Shown here in pieces: positions 19,244-27,695 of a DNA stretch of 64,000 nt; within the stretch, counting starts at the first letter, position 1, and each line of letters starts with the position of its first letter. A model generated the notes under the pieces. That model did not search any database, was not told where the DNA came from, and worked only from the letters and a program-made list of their open reading frames with translations. The translations under genes were made by a program, and so were the position numbers. Source of the DNA: JANTGF01 sp963750735 (GTDB lineage: Bacteria; Bacteroidota; Bacteroidia; Bacteroidales; VadinHA17); the NCBI GenBank assembly GCA_963750735.1, contig CAVVRY010000019.1:186001-250000 (forward strand), given 5' to 3'.

Positions 19244-20728
19244 ATGAGTAAAGAAAAAGAATCAAAATCTATTTCACGCAGGAATTTTGTTGGAAGAAGT
19301 GCTGCTGCTGCTGCAGGTTTTACAGTCCTTCCATCATTTGTAGTTAGTGGGTTAGGACACAAAGCTCCAAGTGACAAACTCAATATTGCGGGTATTGGAA
19401 TCGGTGGTATGGGGTTTTCTAACCTCCAAAAAATGGAATCAGAGAACATCGTTGCTCTTTGCGATGTTGACTGGAATTATTCCGATAGGGTATTTAAAAA
19501 GTATTCTAAAGCAAAAAAATACAAAGATTTCAGGAAAATGTATGAGGAGATGGGCAAATCAATCGATGCAGTTGTGGTCGCTACCGCTGACCATACTCAT
19601 GCTATTGTTGCTGCTCAGGCCATGGCAATGGGCAAGCATGCTTATGTTCAGAAGCCTCTGACACATACTGTTTATGAATCACGCTTGTTAACCCATCTTG
19701 CTAAAAAGCATAAGTTAGCCACCTCAATGGGTAACCAGGGTTCATCCGGAGAAGGTGTGAATTTAACTACAGAATGGTTAGCCAATGGTGAAATAGGCGA
19801 AATAACAAAAGTTGAAGCATTTACTGACAGACCAATATGGCCACAAGGCTTAAATAAGCCTTCAGAGGTTGAAAAAGTACCTGATACTCTTGATTGGGAT
19901 CTTTTTATTGGTCCAGCCAATCCAAGACCCTATAATTCAGTATATCACCCATGGGCATGGCGTGGTTGGTGGGACTTTGGTACAGGAGCATTGGGTGATA
20001 TGGCTTGCCATATTCTTCATCCAGTTTTTGTTGGTCTTAATTTAGGTTATCCGATCAAAGCTCAGGGAAGTTCAACATTGTTACTTACCGATTGCGCTCC
20101 AACAGCGCAAATGGTAGATTTGACATTCCCAAAGCGAGAGAAAACAAAAAATATGAAAATTGATCTTCCTGAAGTTAAGGTTACCTGGTACGATGGTGGT
20201 TTACAGCCCAAAAAGCCAGATGGATGGCCAGCAGGAAAAAATATGAATGATGCAGGTGGTGGAGTTATTTTCCATGGAACAAAAGATAAACTTATCTGTG
20301 GATGTTATGGAGTAAACCCATGGTTGCTGTCAGGTCGAGAGCCCAATGCACCAAAATTCAGACGTCGGGTTGAAAAATCACACGAGCAGGATTGGATCAG
20401 AGCATGTAAGGAAAGCCCTGAAAATAGGGTTGAAACTGCATCTCCATTTAGCGAAGCTGGCCCATTCAATGAAATGGTTGTAATGGGTGTTTTGGCAGTT
20501 CGTCTCCAATCACTGAATAAGGAACTTGAGTGGGATGGCCCAAATATGAAATTCACTAACATAAAGGACAGTGATTCTTTCAAAATTGTTGTTGAAGATG
20601 GCTATTCAATCCATAATGGACATCCAAGTTTCAAGAAGACAATGTCTGACAAGATCAATGCACAGGAATTTGCTGCAGAATTGATCAAGCATAAATATAG
20701 AGATGGATATACTCTACCATCAATGTAA
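19244..20728 (+). CDS. Tat-exported Gfo/Idh/MocA-family oxidoreductase (second copy)
   Basis: 494 residues. The N-terminus has SISRRNFVGRS and an Ala-rich hydrophobic stretch, a clear Tat signal. The Rossmann motif is IAGIGIGGMGFSN; the cofactor motif is HAYVQKPLTHT (Q in place of the usual E of EKP). The C-terminal domain has WRGWWDFGTGALGDMACHI. It differs substantially from the copy at 13940, so the two likely use different substrates. The DUF1080 lipoprotein gene follows 46 bp later on the same strand, making an oxidoreductase-hydrolase pair. Confidence 0.88.
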   Translation: MSKEKESKSISRRNFVGRSAAAAAGFTVLPSFVVSGLGHKAPSDKLNIAGIGIGGMGFSNLQKMESENIVALCDVDWNYSDRVFKKYSKAKKYKDFRKMYEEMGKSIDAVVVATADHTHAIVAAQAMAMGKHAYVQKPLTHTVYESRLLTHLAKKHKLATSMGNQGSSGEGVNLTTEWLANGEIGEITKVEAFTDRPIWPQGLNKPSEVEKVPDTLDWDLFIGPANPRPYNSVYHPWAWRGWWDFGTGALGDMACHILHPVFVGLNLGYPIKAQGSSTLLLTDCAPTAQMVDLTFPKREKTKNMKIDLPEVKVTWYDGGLQPKKPDGWPAGKNMNDAGGGVIFHGTKDKLICGCYGVNPWLLSGREPNAPKFRRRVEKSHEQDWIRACKESPENRVETASPFSEAGPFNEMVVMGVLAVRLQSLNKELEWDGPNMKFTNIKDSDSFKIVVEDGYSIHNGHPSFKKTMSDKINAQEFAAELIKHKYRDGYTLPSM

Positions 20729-20774
20729 AGTAGAAACCATATAATTTTAACTTAAAATTTATATTATTTTTATT

Positions 20775-21555
20775 ATGAGACTAAATAAACTAATTGTTAT
20801 ATCAGGCTTTGCAGCTTTAGCCTTAGTTGCAGGCTGTGCATCTGATTCAAAGAAGTCAGGAGAAGGCAAAGAAGATACGTTGGAAGCCCTGGAAGCTGAA
20901 ACGGCAGAAGCCTCCGATAGTTGGATTCTTTTATTTGATGGAAAAACCTCAGATGGTTGGCGTGGATATAGAAGTGAATCTTTTCCTTCCGCTTGGGAGA
21001 TTGTTGATGGTACTCTTCATATTCAGGGTTCTGGACGTGGAGAAGCTGGCGCAGCTGAGGGAGGTGATATCCTTTATGATAAGAAATTCAGTAATTTTCA
21101 TTTTACTTTTGAATGGAAAGTAGCTGAAGGAGGCAATTCCGGTGTTTTTTATCTAGGTCAGGAAAGTGATGAACTTGACCATATTTGGAAAACAGCACCT
21201 GAATATCAGATTTTGGATAATGAGAGACATTTAGATGCAGAATTAGGTAAAGATGGAAATAGAAAATCAGCATCCTTGTATGATATTTACCCTGCCAAAC
21301 CACAAAATCCAACCCGCTGGGGAGTGGAATACAGGTGAGATCATGGTCTACAACGGAACCGTAATTCATAAGCAAAATGGGGAAACTGTGGTAGAGTATC
21401 ATCTATGGACTCCAAAATGGTATGAAGATGTGGCTGCAAGCAAATTTCCTGAGTTGAATGAAACTTGGGCCGAAGTAGCTAATGAAGGTTATATTGGACT
21501 TCAGGATCATGGTGATGATGTATGGTTTAGGAATTTAAAAGTCAAGGAACTATAG
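20775..21555 (+). CDS. DUF1080 / 3-keto-disaccharide hydrolase-family lipoprotein, frameshifted in the second half
   Basis: Lipoprotein signal with a good lipobox (LVAGC, then ASDSKK) and an acidic linker, followed by a DUF1080 domain: SWILLFDGKTSDGWRGYRS, EGGNSGVFYLGQES, TAPEYQILDNERH. The first frame stops at TGA 21336-21338 after leaving the family pattern; the next frame supplies IQPAGEWNTGEIMVYNG, HKQNGETVVEYHLW and DHGDDVWFRNLKVKEL. The shift lies at about 21298-21310; a run of four A at 21304-21307 is the best site (three would restore the frame). The product would sit on a lipid anchor facing the periplasm or cell surface. Confidence 0.82.
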
Positions 21556-21589
21556 TTGGCCATATAAGGAATGATTTAATCTCATTAAT

Positions 21590-21618
21590 AATGGAAAGGC
21601 ATTTTTAGTCTTTCCATT
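21590..21618 (+). terminator. Rho-independent terminator after the third DUF1080 gene
   Basis: Stem AATGGAAAG (21590-21598) pairs with CTTTCCATT (21610-21618) around an 11-nt loop, followed by a T-rich tail (21618-21625). It closes the plus-strand sugar island 35 bp after the last stop. Confidence 0.75.
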
Positions 21619-21780
21619 ATTTTTTAACAAATAAATTATTGCTTGAAGAGGTAAGAGACTAGGTTTAGATATTAAATATTATATGGCCTGAAGCATATCT
21701 GTATTATAATTAATATGGATCTTCTTTCTTATCATTTTTCGGTATAAAAACGCGTGGTTGGGTAAGCAAGATTAATATCT

Positions 21781-22608
21781 TCATGTTTGCATAAATTCTA
21801 TAAGAATAGCTTCCCAGATATCCTGTTCAATTTTTCTTCTCTGACGCGGATTCACCAGAAATCTTATGGTATGGAGAACACCACTCGCTTTTACAGTTGT
21901 GTATACAATGGGACTAAGTTTACCATAAAATACCAAATATTTTTCTGCAGCTTTCCGAACCTGTTTTTCTGCATCCTTGGTTAAATGAAGGGCATTTTCG
22001 TTGACTATCTTTTCAAGCAGCTCTTTCGTTTTCTGCCAATCACTTTCAAAGGTTATAAGTACCGGGATTTCATGCCAGATAAATTCAAACCCAATATTAT
22101 AATTGGCTAAAGGGTCTCGAAGAACCTTGCTGTTCGGAACATGTATTATCCTTCCTGAACTTTGATCGGCATCCACCCAGTTGCCAATCTCGATTAGACT
22201 GAATTGAAATATTCTTATATCAATAACATCACCGGCTGTTTCATTAATCTGAATTCGGTCTCCCACTTTGAATGGTTTTCTCCAGATAATAAAAAACCAA
22301 CCAGTAATATTGGCAATGGTATCATGCATAGCGATGGCCAGACCGGCACTGGCAAGACCCAGGAAGGTGGATATAGACCCTATCCCCCTGATCCAGACAG
22401 GTACTATAAGTAATATCAAAATAACGGAGTAGGTATAAAGAACAGTTCTCCGGAAAAAATATGCTTGTTTCGGCTCAAAATCTTTACGCTTAATAAAATA
22501 TATAGCAGAGAACCTCAAAGAACTTAGAACAATAAATATTATAGATGACAGAACAATTTTTTGAAGGAGTTCCGGTGATATATGTAGATACTCACTTAAT
22601 GTGTTCAT
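21781..22608 (-). CDS. MscS-family small-conductance mechanosensitive channel
   Basis: 275 residues. Three hydrophobic helices end in the pore-lining segment FLGLASAGLAIAMHDTIANI, followed by the MscS beta domain WRKPFKVGDRIQINETAGDV and IPVLITFESDW. These are direct MscS signatures. It opens under membrane tension to release solutes after osmotic downshock. It lies 38 bp downstream of the DUF1232 gene on the same strand. Confidence 0.87.
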   Translation of the reverse strand: MNTLSEYLHISPELLQKIVLSSIIFIVLSSLRFSAIYFIKRKDFEPKQAYFFRRTVLYTYSVILILLIVPVWIRGIGSISTFLGLASAGLAIAMHDTIANITGWFFIIWRKPFKVGDRIQINETAGDVIDIRIFQFSLIEIGNWVDADQSSGRIIHVPNSKVLRDPLANYNIGFEFIWHEIPVLITFESDWQKTKELLEKIVNENALHLTKDAEKQVRKAAEKYLVFYGKLSPIVYTTVKASGVLHTIRFLVNPRQRRKIEQDIWEAILIEFMQT

Positions 22609-22646
22609 ACCTGATGTTAATAGATGTTATTTTTATATTCTAATCT

Positions 22647-22997
22647 TTAATTTTCTTTAAAGTCACCAAACCACTCCTTCATTTTTTGGTCAGCTTTTGT
22701 CAGATGGCTTTCATTTATACTAACAAGAATTGAAGCCATTGCAGTTGCAATGGCCCCTGCATCATCAGCATAGCCAACAAAAGGTGTAAGGTCAGGAATT
22801 GCATCGAGCGGAAAAATCAAGTATCCAAGAGCTGCAACAACAACACCTTTCGCCCATTTTGGTGTTTTCGGATCAACTCCCACATAATACAGGGTAAGAG
22901 CTTTTTGCACTGTAACCTGGCCTATTAGCAGGGTGTATTTACGTATTTTTTCCCAAAAGTTCTTTTCAGAATAATGTGTCGAATAATTTTCACTCAT
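22647..22997 (-). CDS. YkvA family protein (DUF1232)
   Basis: 116 residues with the DUF1232 signature AKGVVVAALGYLIFPLDAIPDLTPFVGYADDAGAI, here read as VAALGYLIFPLDAIPDL then PFVGYADDAG. Small membrane-associated protein of unknown function, found widely in bacteria. It is probably the first gene of a two-gene unit with the MscS channel. Confidence 0.85.
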   Translation of the reverse strand: MSENYSTHYSEKNFWEKIRKYTLLIGQVTVQKALTLYYVGVDPKTPKWAKGVVVAALGYLIFPLDAIPDLTPFVGYADDAGAIATAMASILVSINESHLTKADQKMKEWFGDFKEN

Positions 22998-23157
22998 ATT
23001 TGGTACAGTTCAAAAGGTGAATTTTTTTACTTATTCATGAAATAAGGGTTTTGCTAATTTCATTAAAAAAAAGAGAAAATCCAATTCTGGAATTCAGAAT
23101 GTTGTTGAATTAAGGGGATTATCCTGAAAATGAAATGGTTGTAATTGTTTTTGAAAT

Positions 23158-23182
23158 AAAGCCGTATTAGGAATACGGCTTT
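23158..23182 (-). terminator. Rho-independent terminator hairpin
   Basis: AAAGCCGTATT (23158-23168) and AATACGGCTTT (23172-23182) form an 11-bp stem with a 3-nt loop. It lies 73 bp beyond the stop of the minus-strand gene at 23255 and would terminate it; symmetrical A/T flanks would also allow function on the plus strand. Confidence 0.7.
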
Positions 23183-23254
23183 AACACTAGATTGGTTTAA
23201 GTAAAATATAATTGCAGCTCCAAGACTAGTTTAATATTGCTGAGTTATGAGTAA

Positions 23255-23524
23255 TTATTTGGTAAATTTATTATCCAAAAAATAATCTTCCTCGAAGCTG
23301 ATATAATAAGTCCGGTAATCATATCCATCTTTCTTAATTATGTAATTTGAATTGAAATCTGATGTGATAGTTCCAATTTCTGAATTCAAATATAATTCCT
23401 GCATAACTACTTTTTCAGGCTCCAATAAAATCGCTTCATCTTTTAATTTGTTCTGAAGAAAAGTTGATACAAGAAAGAATATCATGAAGATGGTACCGGT
23501 GGATGTTAATATATTAATTTTCAT
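23255..23524 (-). CDS. Hypothetical small membrane-anchored or secreted protein
   Basis: 89 residues. One N-terminal hydrophobic segment (residues 6-23), then a short acidic tail with many Tyr and Asp. No recognised family. The terminator at 23158-23182 supports a real transcription unit. Possibly a small exported protein. Confidence 0.45.
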   Translation of the reverse strand: MKINILTSTGTIFMIFFLVSTFLQNKLKDEAILLEPEKVVMQELYLNSEIGTITSDFNSNYIIKKDGYDYRTYYISFEEDYFLDNKFTK

Positions 23525-23863
23525 AATTTTTAAAACTTAAGTAAAAGTTTAAACAACGCAATTCCAAAAGATCAGTGGGTTAAGTCTGGTTTTCTATGAA
23601 TAATAATGTTTTACAAGTAGGGGGGAATAAAACATTCATTGATTCAGGAAAAATATTTCAATAAATGGGCCAAAACATATAAATTGCATTCAACTAGGTG
23701 GTTAGGTGGTTTTTGAGACGCGTGAAGAATGTAAAAATGCGTTCGTTTTTGGTACGATTTATGTACGAATTCGTACGGATTCAAAAAATAAATTATCTAT
23801 GATGATTTATCTGTTGAAGTTTTTTTCTATCTAAAGATTCCTTAATTGTTTCCAATTTATGAA
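23525..23863. other. Structured intergenic region without a gene
   Basis: 339 bp between two minus-strand genes. It holds a 9-bp inverted repeat AATGTTTTA/TAAAACATT (23605-23613 and 23628-23636, with a G-rich loop) and the palindrome GTACGAATTCGTAC (23763-23776), beside a further GTACGA at 23752-23757. No coding sequence is supported. Confidence 0.5.
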
Positions 23864-24763
23864 CTATTGCATGAGAGTATTTAAATGTGCCTCAACAGCC
23901 AAAGCCAAACCTTCAGGATTATATCCACCCTCCAAAACTGATACTATTCTGGATTCACAATAGGTGTTCGCAAGTGATTTGATCATTTTTGTCAGCTCTA
24001 TGAAACCAGTATCGCTGATTTCAAAGTCGCCAAGATAATCTTCTTTTCTACTATCAAATCCTGCAGAAATTAGAATGAGTTCAGGTTTGAAATTTTCGGC
24101 TTTTTGAAGCAGATGTGTCTCAAAAGCAGTAATGATGTCTTTATCATTAGCAAACGAGGAAAGAGGAACATTAATATTATATCCTTTACCTGCACCTTCT
24201 CCATCTTTTTCAGGAAAACCAGTCATGGGAAATGCGAAAAGATTATGCGTTGAAAAGAACAATACCGAGGGATCAGAATAAAAAGCCCATTCAGTACCAT
24301 TGCCATGATGAAAGTCCCAATCAACTATTAGGATTTTTTTTAATCCATACTTCTTTTGAGCATATTTTGCTGCTATAGCTACATTTGAATAAAAACAAAA
24401 ACCAAATTCTCCACCAGTAGTGGCATGATGACCCGGAGGCCGGATTGCACAAAATGCATTCATAACAGTTTCATTTACAACAGCATCTACGGCTGTTAGA
24501 ACTCCAGAAACAGCAAGCTGGCAAATTGAGGGATCTTTGGCCATCCTGTCTGCAAGGTGAATGTGTGAATCAGGATGAACAAGACTTATATATTCTTGCG
24601 GCTTAACGGTAGGGCTTAAATGCCGAAGTTCCTGATATAGACCAGTATCTTTCAACCTCCTCAAAATGGCATCTAAACGTGCAGGAGATTCTGGATGCCC
24701 TCGTTCCAGAGAATGATTTAAATATCTTTCGTCATATACAAAACCTGTAGATGCTATGTTCAT
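23864..24763 (-). CDS. Histone deacetylase-family (AcuC/APAH-like) zinc deacetylase
   Basis: 299 residues of the arginase/deacetylase fold. Catalytic landmarks: IRPPGHHATTGGEFGFCF (tandem His), VDWDFHHGNGT (Asp and His metal ligands), and VLEGGYNPEGL near the C-terminus. Bacterial members deacetylate polyamines, lysine side chains or small amides; substrate is not predictable here. First in a run of mostly co-directional genes ending at 29.9 kb, though separated from the next by 53 bp. Confidence 0.9.
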   Translation of the reverse strand: MNIASTGFVYDERYLNHSLERGHPESPARLDAILRRLKDTGLYQELRHLSPTVKPQEYISLVHPDSHIHLADRMAKDPSICQLAVSGVLTAVDAVVNETVMNAFCAIRPPGHHATTGGEFGFCFYSNVAIAAKYAQKKYGLKKILIVDWDFHHGNGTEWAFYSDPSVLFFSTHNLFAFPMTGFPEKDGEGAGKGYNINVPLSSFANDKDIITAFETHLLQKAENFKPELILISAGFDSRKEDYLGDFEISDTGFIELTKMIKSLANTYCESRIVSVLEGGYNPEGLALAVEAHLNTLMQ

Positions 24764-24816
24764 ATTATTTAATTTCTATTAACTTATATTGAACTTACTG
24801 CCAAGTTATTATAGAC

Positions 24817-25470
24817 CTATTTTATTTTACACTGGAAAATTTCTTTTGTATTTATATTCATCAAACTTAATTTTTTATACCAACCCGCCCCGGTATCCAT
24901 CAACCAAACTTCACAGGCATTTATAGGTCGTTTTGATCCAAAGTTTTGTGTTGGAGTATGGCCAACATATACTTCATTATATTTAGTAACAGGGGAGCTG
25001 TTTTTTCCTTTTTTTCTTTTAATTGCCTCATTAACAAGTGATCTATCCCATAGAAATACATTCTCATTCTGTTCTTCAATTGGGATATCGCGTCTTATAC
25101 CACCATGAATAAATAGTTTATCGTTTTCAATGTAATACGGATTTGCTGTTTTTAAAAAGTTGAGATGTGATTTGGGTATGCCATGTGGGTAGCTTTTTAT
25201 TGTTTCTTTACCACCCTGAGACACCCAGGTTTCAGTAATTATTCCAGATTCAGCCCACTCTATGGTCAATTGATCATGGTTGCCAAGTATATAAATAAGG
25301 TTTTTAATTCTTAATAAAAACTTGATGGCTTTTTTTACATTTTTCCCTCGATCGCAAACATCTCCAAGACATATGAGTCGATCCTCTTTTAAATTGAAAC
25401 GTGCTTTTTTAAGACATTTCTTAAGTGGTTTATAGGCACCATGAATATCACCAATTACAAATGTTCTCAT
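24817..25470 (-). CDS. Metallophosphoesterase (PPP-type serine/threonine phosphatase-like)
   Basis: 217 residues with the PPP signature: VIGDIHGAY (residues 5-13), CLGDVCDRGKN and LGNHDQ. Further along are FIHGG and VGHTPTQ, completing the two-metal site. Relatives include bacterial Ser/Thr phosphatases and diadenosine tetraphosphatase-like enzymes. Its ATG overlaps the stop of the Mut7-C gene in a TAATG junction (base 25470 shared), indicating translational coupling. Confidence 0.88.
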   Translation of the reverse strand: MRTFVIGDIHGAYKPLKKCLKKARFNLKEDRLICLGDVCDRGKNVKKAIKFLLRIKNLIYILGNHDQLTIEWAESGIITETWVSQGGKETIKSYPHGIPKSHLNFLKTANPYYIENDKLFIHGGIRRDIPIEEQNENVFLWDRSLVNEAIKRKKGKNSSPVTKYNEVYVGHTPTQNFGSKRPINACEVWLMDTGAGWYKKLSLMNINTKEIFQCKIK

Positions 25471-26264
25471 TATTTAGATTTTCCCTTATGTTCAGTTGAG
25501 ATAAAACTCATAGTTTTATTTAGCCAGAGTTGAATTTTTTCATAATGACTGCCTTTCCAGTAAATATGACCACAATTTTCACATTGAAAAAATTCAGAAT
25601 AGTACTTATTCGTTTGAGGTTCAAGTTTATCAGAAATTTGTTTTTTCTCTACGTACATAATTTCCCCATTGCAAATGCTACATCTTTTCCATGGTTTCAG
25701 ATCAGATTCAGAAATTCGAAAATGTAAAGCTACTTCTTTAAATTGTTCTATGGGGTCTTGAGATCTTATCCAATACCCAAATTGAACCTTCCTATGTTTT
25801 AAAAGACCAATATCACGTGTGAGCAATATTCTTTCCTCCCGAGACCCAAGATCAGCAATTTCACTATCTTCTAAACCCGGATATATTAGGCTGTCAAGGC
25901 CTGCGAACCTCAAAAGTTTAGCTAATTTTCCCAGGTGCACATCCAGAATGAAACGTAGATGTTTGTAAGGATTTCTGTTGGCGAGTTGCAACGATTGAAT
26001 ATCAAGACTGCTGAAAAATGGGAAGACCGAAATTAATGAATTATTTACCAAGCTTGAACTAAAATCACTGGGCTCCTGATCTTTAAGAATAATTTGAACC
26101 TCAGGGTGTGGGATGCCAATTGCTTCAATGGCATCTTTAATACTTGGTTTCCCTTTGAAATGATACAAAATTGTCCTTTGCCTTAACTTTTTTGGGAGAA
26201 AATCATTCAAAGATCCGTAGAACCTAAATGAGGCTGAATTGTATCGATCATTTTCCTGAAGCAT
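25470..26264 (-). CDS. Mut7-C RNAse (PIN-like) protein with N-terminal ubiquitin-like domain
   Basis: 264 residues in three parts. Residues ~10-85 form a ThiS/ubiquitin-like domain (RFYGSLNDFLPKKLRQRT). Residues ~100-180 form the Mut7-C PIN-like nuclease domain (FILDVHLGKLAKLLRFAG, EERILLTRDIGLL, acidic D residues as metal ligands). The C-terminus is a zinc ribbon (CSICNGE and CENCGHIYWKG). Predicted RNA-cleaving enzyme. It precedes and overlaps the phosphoesterase gene, so the pair may act in RNA end processing, which is inference. Confidence 0.85.
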   Translation of the reverse strand: MLQENDRYNSASFRFYGSLNDFLPKKLRQRTILYHFKGKPSIKDAIEAIGIPHPEVQIILKDQEPSDFSSSLVNNSLISVFPFFSSLDIQSLQLANRNPYKHLRFILDVHLGKLAKLLRFAGLDSLIYPGLEDSEIADLGSREERILLTRDIGLLKHRKVQFGYWIRSQDPIEQFKEVALHFRISESDLKPWKRCSICNGEIMYVEKKQISDKLEPQTNKYYSEFFQCENCGHIYWKGSHYEKIQLWLNKTMSFISTEHKGKSK

Positions 26265-26289
26265 GCTAGTGATTTATAAGTCTAGGGAA

Positions 26290-26874
26290 TTAACTTTCCT
26301 GGGGATTCCCTTTTAATCCAATTTCATCAGCAACTTCTCTCATCCCCATTATTGTATGATTAATTACTTCACTAAGTTCCATATTCAGCATTGCAGCTCC
26401 CTTTTCGATTATAGTCCTATCCACCCCGGCTGCAAACCGTTTGTCCTTCCATTTCTTTTTTACTGATTTGGCCTGCATATCCAAAACACTTTTTGATGGA
26501 CGAACCAGGGCGCTTGTAACAACAAGACCTGTAAGTTCATCTATAGTAAAAAGTACTTTTTCAAGAAGACTTTTTGGCTCAACATCGGTAACGATTCCCC
26601 AACCATGACTAAGAACAGCACGAATATAATCTTCTGGCCAATTTTCACTGTTTAGTATCTCCTCTGTTTTATCGCAATGTTGATCAGGGTATTTCTCATA
26701 ATCCAGATCATGTATCAGACCAATTATTCCCCATTTATCCTCATCTTCATCAAAATGTCTGGCCATATATCTCATAACTGCTTCTACAGCTAGTGCATGT
26801 TTGGTTAAACTCTCAGATTTATTATACTTTTTAAAAAGAAGCCATGCATCTTCTCGATTGGGTATTTTACTCAT
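26290..26874 (-). CDS. HD-domain metal-dependent phosphohydrolase
   Basis: 194 residues. The HD metal site is seen as HALAVEAVMRY, then LIHDLDYEKYPDQH (the HD pair), then VLSHGWG. A protein of this size belongs with HDIG/YfbR-like or other small HD hydrolases; substrate unknown. Twenty-five base pairs separate it from the Mut7-C gene on the same strand, so it likely heads this operon. Confidence 0.82.
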   Translation of the reverse strand: MSKIPNREDAWLLFKKYNKSESLTKHALAVEAVMRYMARHFDEDEDKWGIIGLIHDLDYEKYPDQHCDKTEEILNSENWPEDYIRAVLSHGWGIVTDVEPKSLLEKVLFTIDELTGLVVTSALVRPSKSVLDMQAKSVKKKWKDKRFAAGVDRTIIEKGAAMLNMELSEVINHTIMGMREVADEIGLKGNPQES

Positions 26875-26937
26875 GTTAAAAATATTAATAGAAATACATT
26901 TTTTAATCTTTTGGGAGATTGAACAGGCCTAATATTT

Positions 26938-27642
26938 TCAGTTTTCCTTTATTGCTTCAGCAAATGCTGCTGCTGCATGAATACTAGTGGTATCAAAAAT
27001 TGGAATTGATGCGTCTTCCTGCTTTACTAACATTGGGATTTCAGTACAACCAAGAATTATTCCCTCAGCGCCATTTTCTTTCAATTTCTCAATAATTTCA
27101 ATAAACTGGACTTTTGATTTATCGACTATTTTTCCACGTATCAATTCAGTATAGATTACATTATGAATGAGTTCTCTTTCTTTTTTTGGAGGAACAATGC
27201 ATGAAATATTATGTTTTTCTTTTAGACGATTTGAAAAAAAGCTTTTCTCCATGGTGAATTTGGTTCCTAGTAAGCCAACTTTATTTATTCCCCTGTTTTT
27301 TATTTCAGATGCAACCGCATCAACTATATGAACAACAGGAATCCCAATACTGCTTTGAATATCATCGGCAATTAAATGCATTGTATTTGTACATATAATT
27401 AATAACTCAGCTCCGGAAAGTTCAAGGCTCTTTGCTGCTTTTGCAAGTGATTCACTCAATTCTTTCCATTTTCCCTGATGTTGCAAGTTGTCAATTATGT
27501 GAAAATCAAATGAATAAAGAATACATGGACAGGAATAACTGCCGCCAAATTCTTCCTGTGCCATTTTATTCAATAGAGAGTAGTATAGGCTTGATGATTC
27601 CCAACTCATGCCTCCAAGCAAACCAATTGTTTTCATTCTCAT
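26938..27642 (-). CDS. Aspartate/glutamate racemase-family protein
   Basis: 234 residues. Both half-domains of the family are present: TIGLLGGMSWESSSLYY at the N-terminus, the first catalytic Cys in IICTNTMHLIAD, and the second in GIILGCTEIPMLV. This matches broad-spectrum amino acid racemases (YgeA/RacX type). It lies 53 bp downstream of the KamA-like gene in the same direction, pairing two amino-acid isomerising enzymes. Confidence 0.88.
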   Translation of the reverse strand: MRMKTIGLLGGMSWESSSLYYSLLNKMAQEEFGGSYSCPCILYSFDFHIIDNLQHQGKWKELSESLAKAAKSLELSGAELLIICTNTMHLIADDIQSSIGIPVVHIVDAVASEIKNRGINKVGLLGTKFTMEKSFFSNRLKEKHNISCIVPPKKERELIHNVIYTELIRGKIVDKSKVQFIEIIEKLKENGAEGIILGCTEIPMLVKQEDASIPIFDTTSIHAAAAFAEAIKEN

Positions 27643-27695
27643 GCTTCTAAAATAATTAGAATTTTCAGAATTTCTGGTTTCAGCTCTTATAAAAC

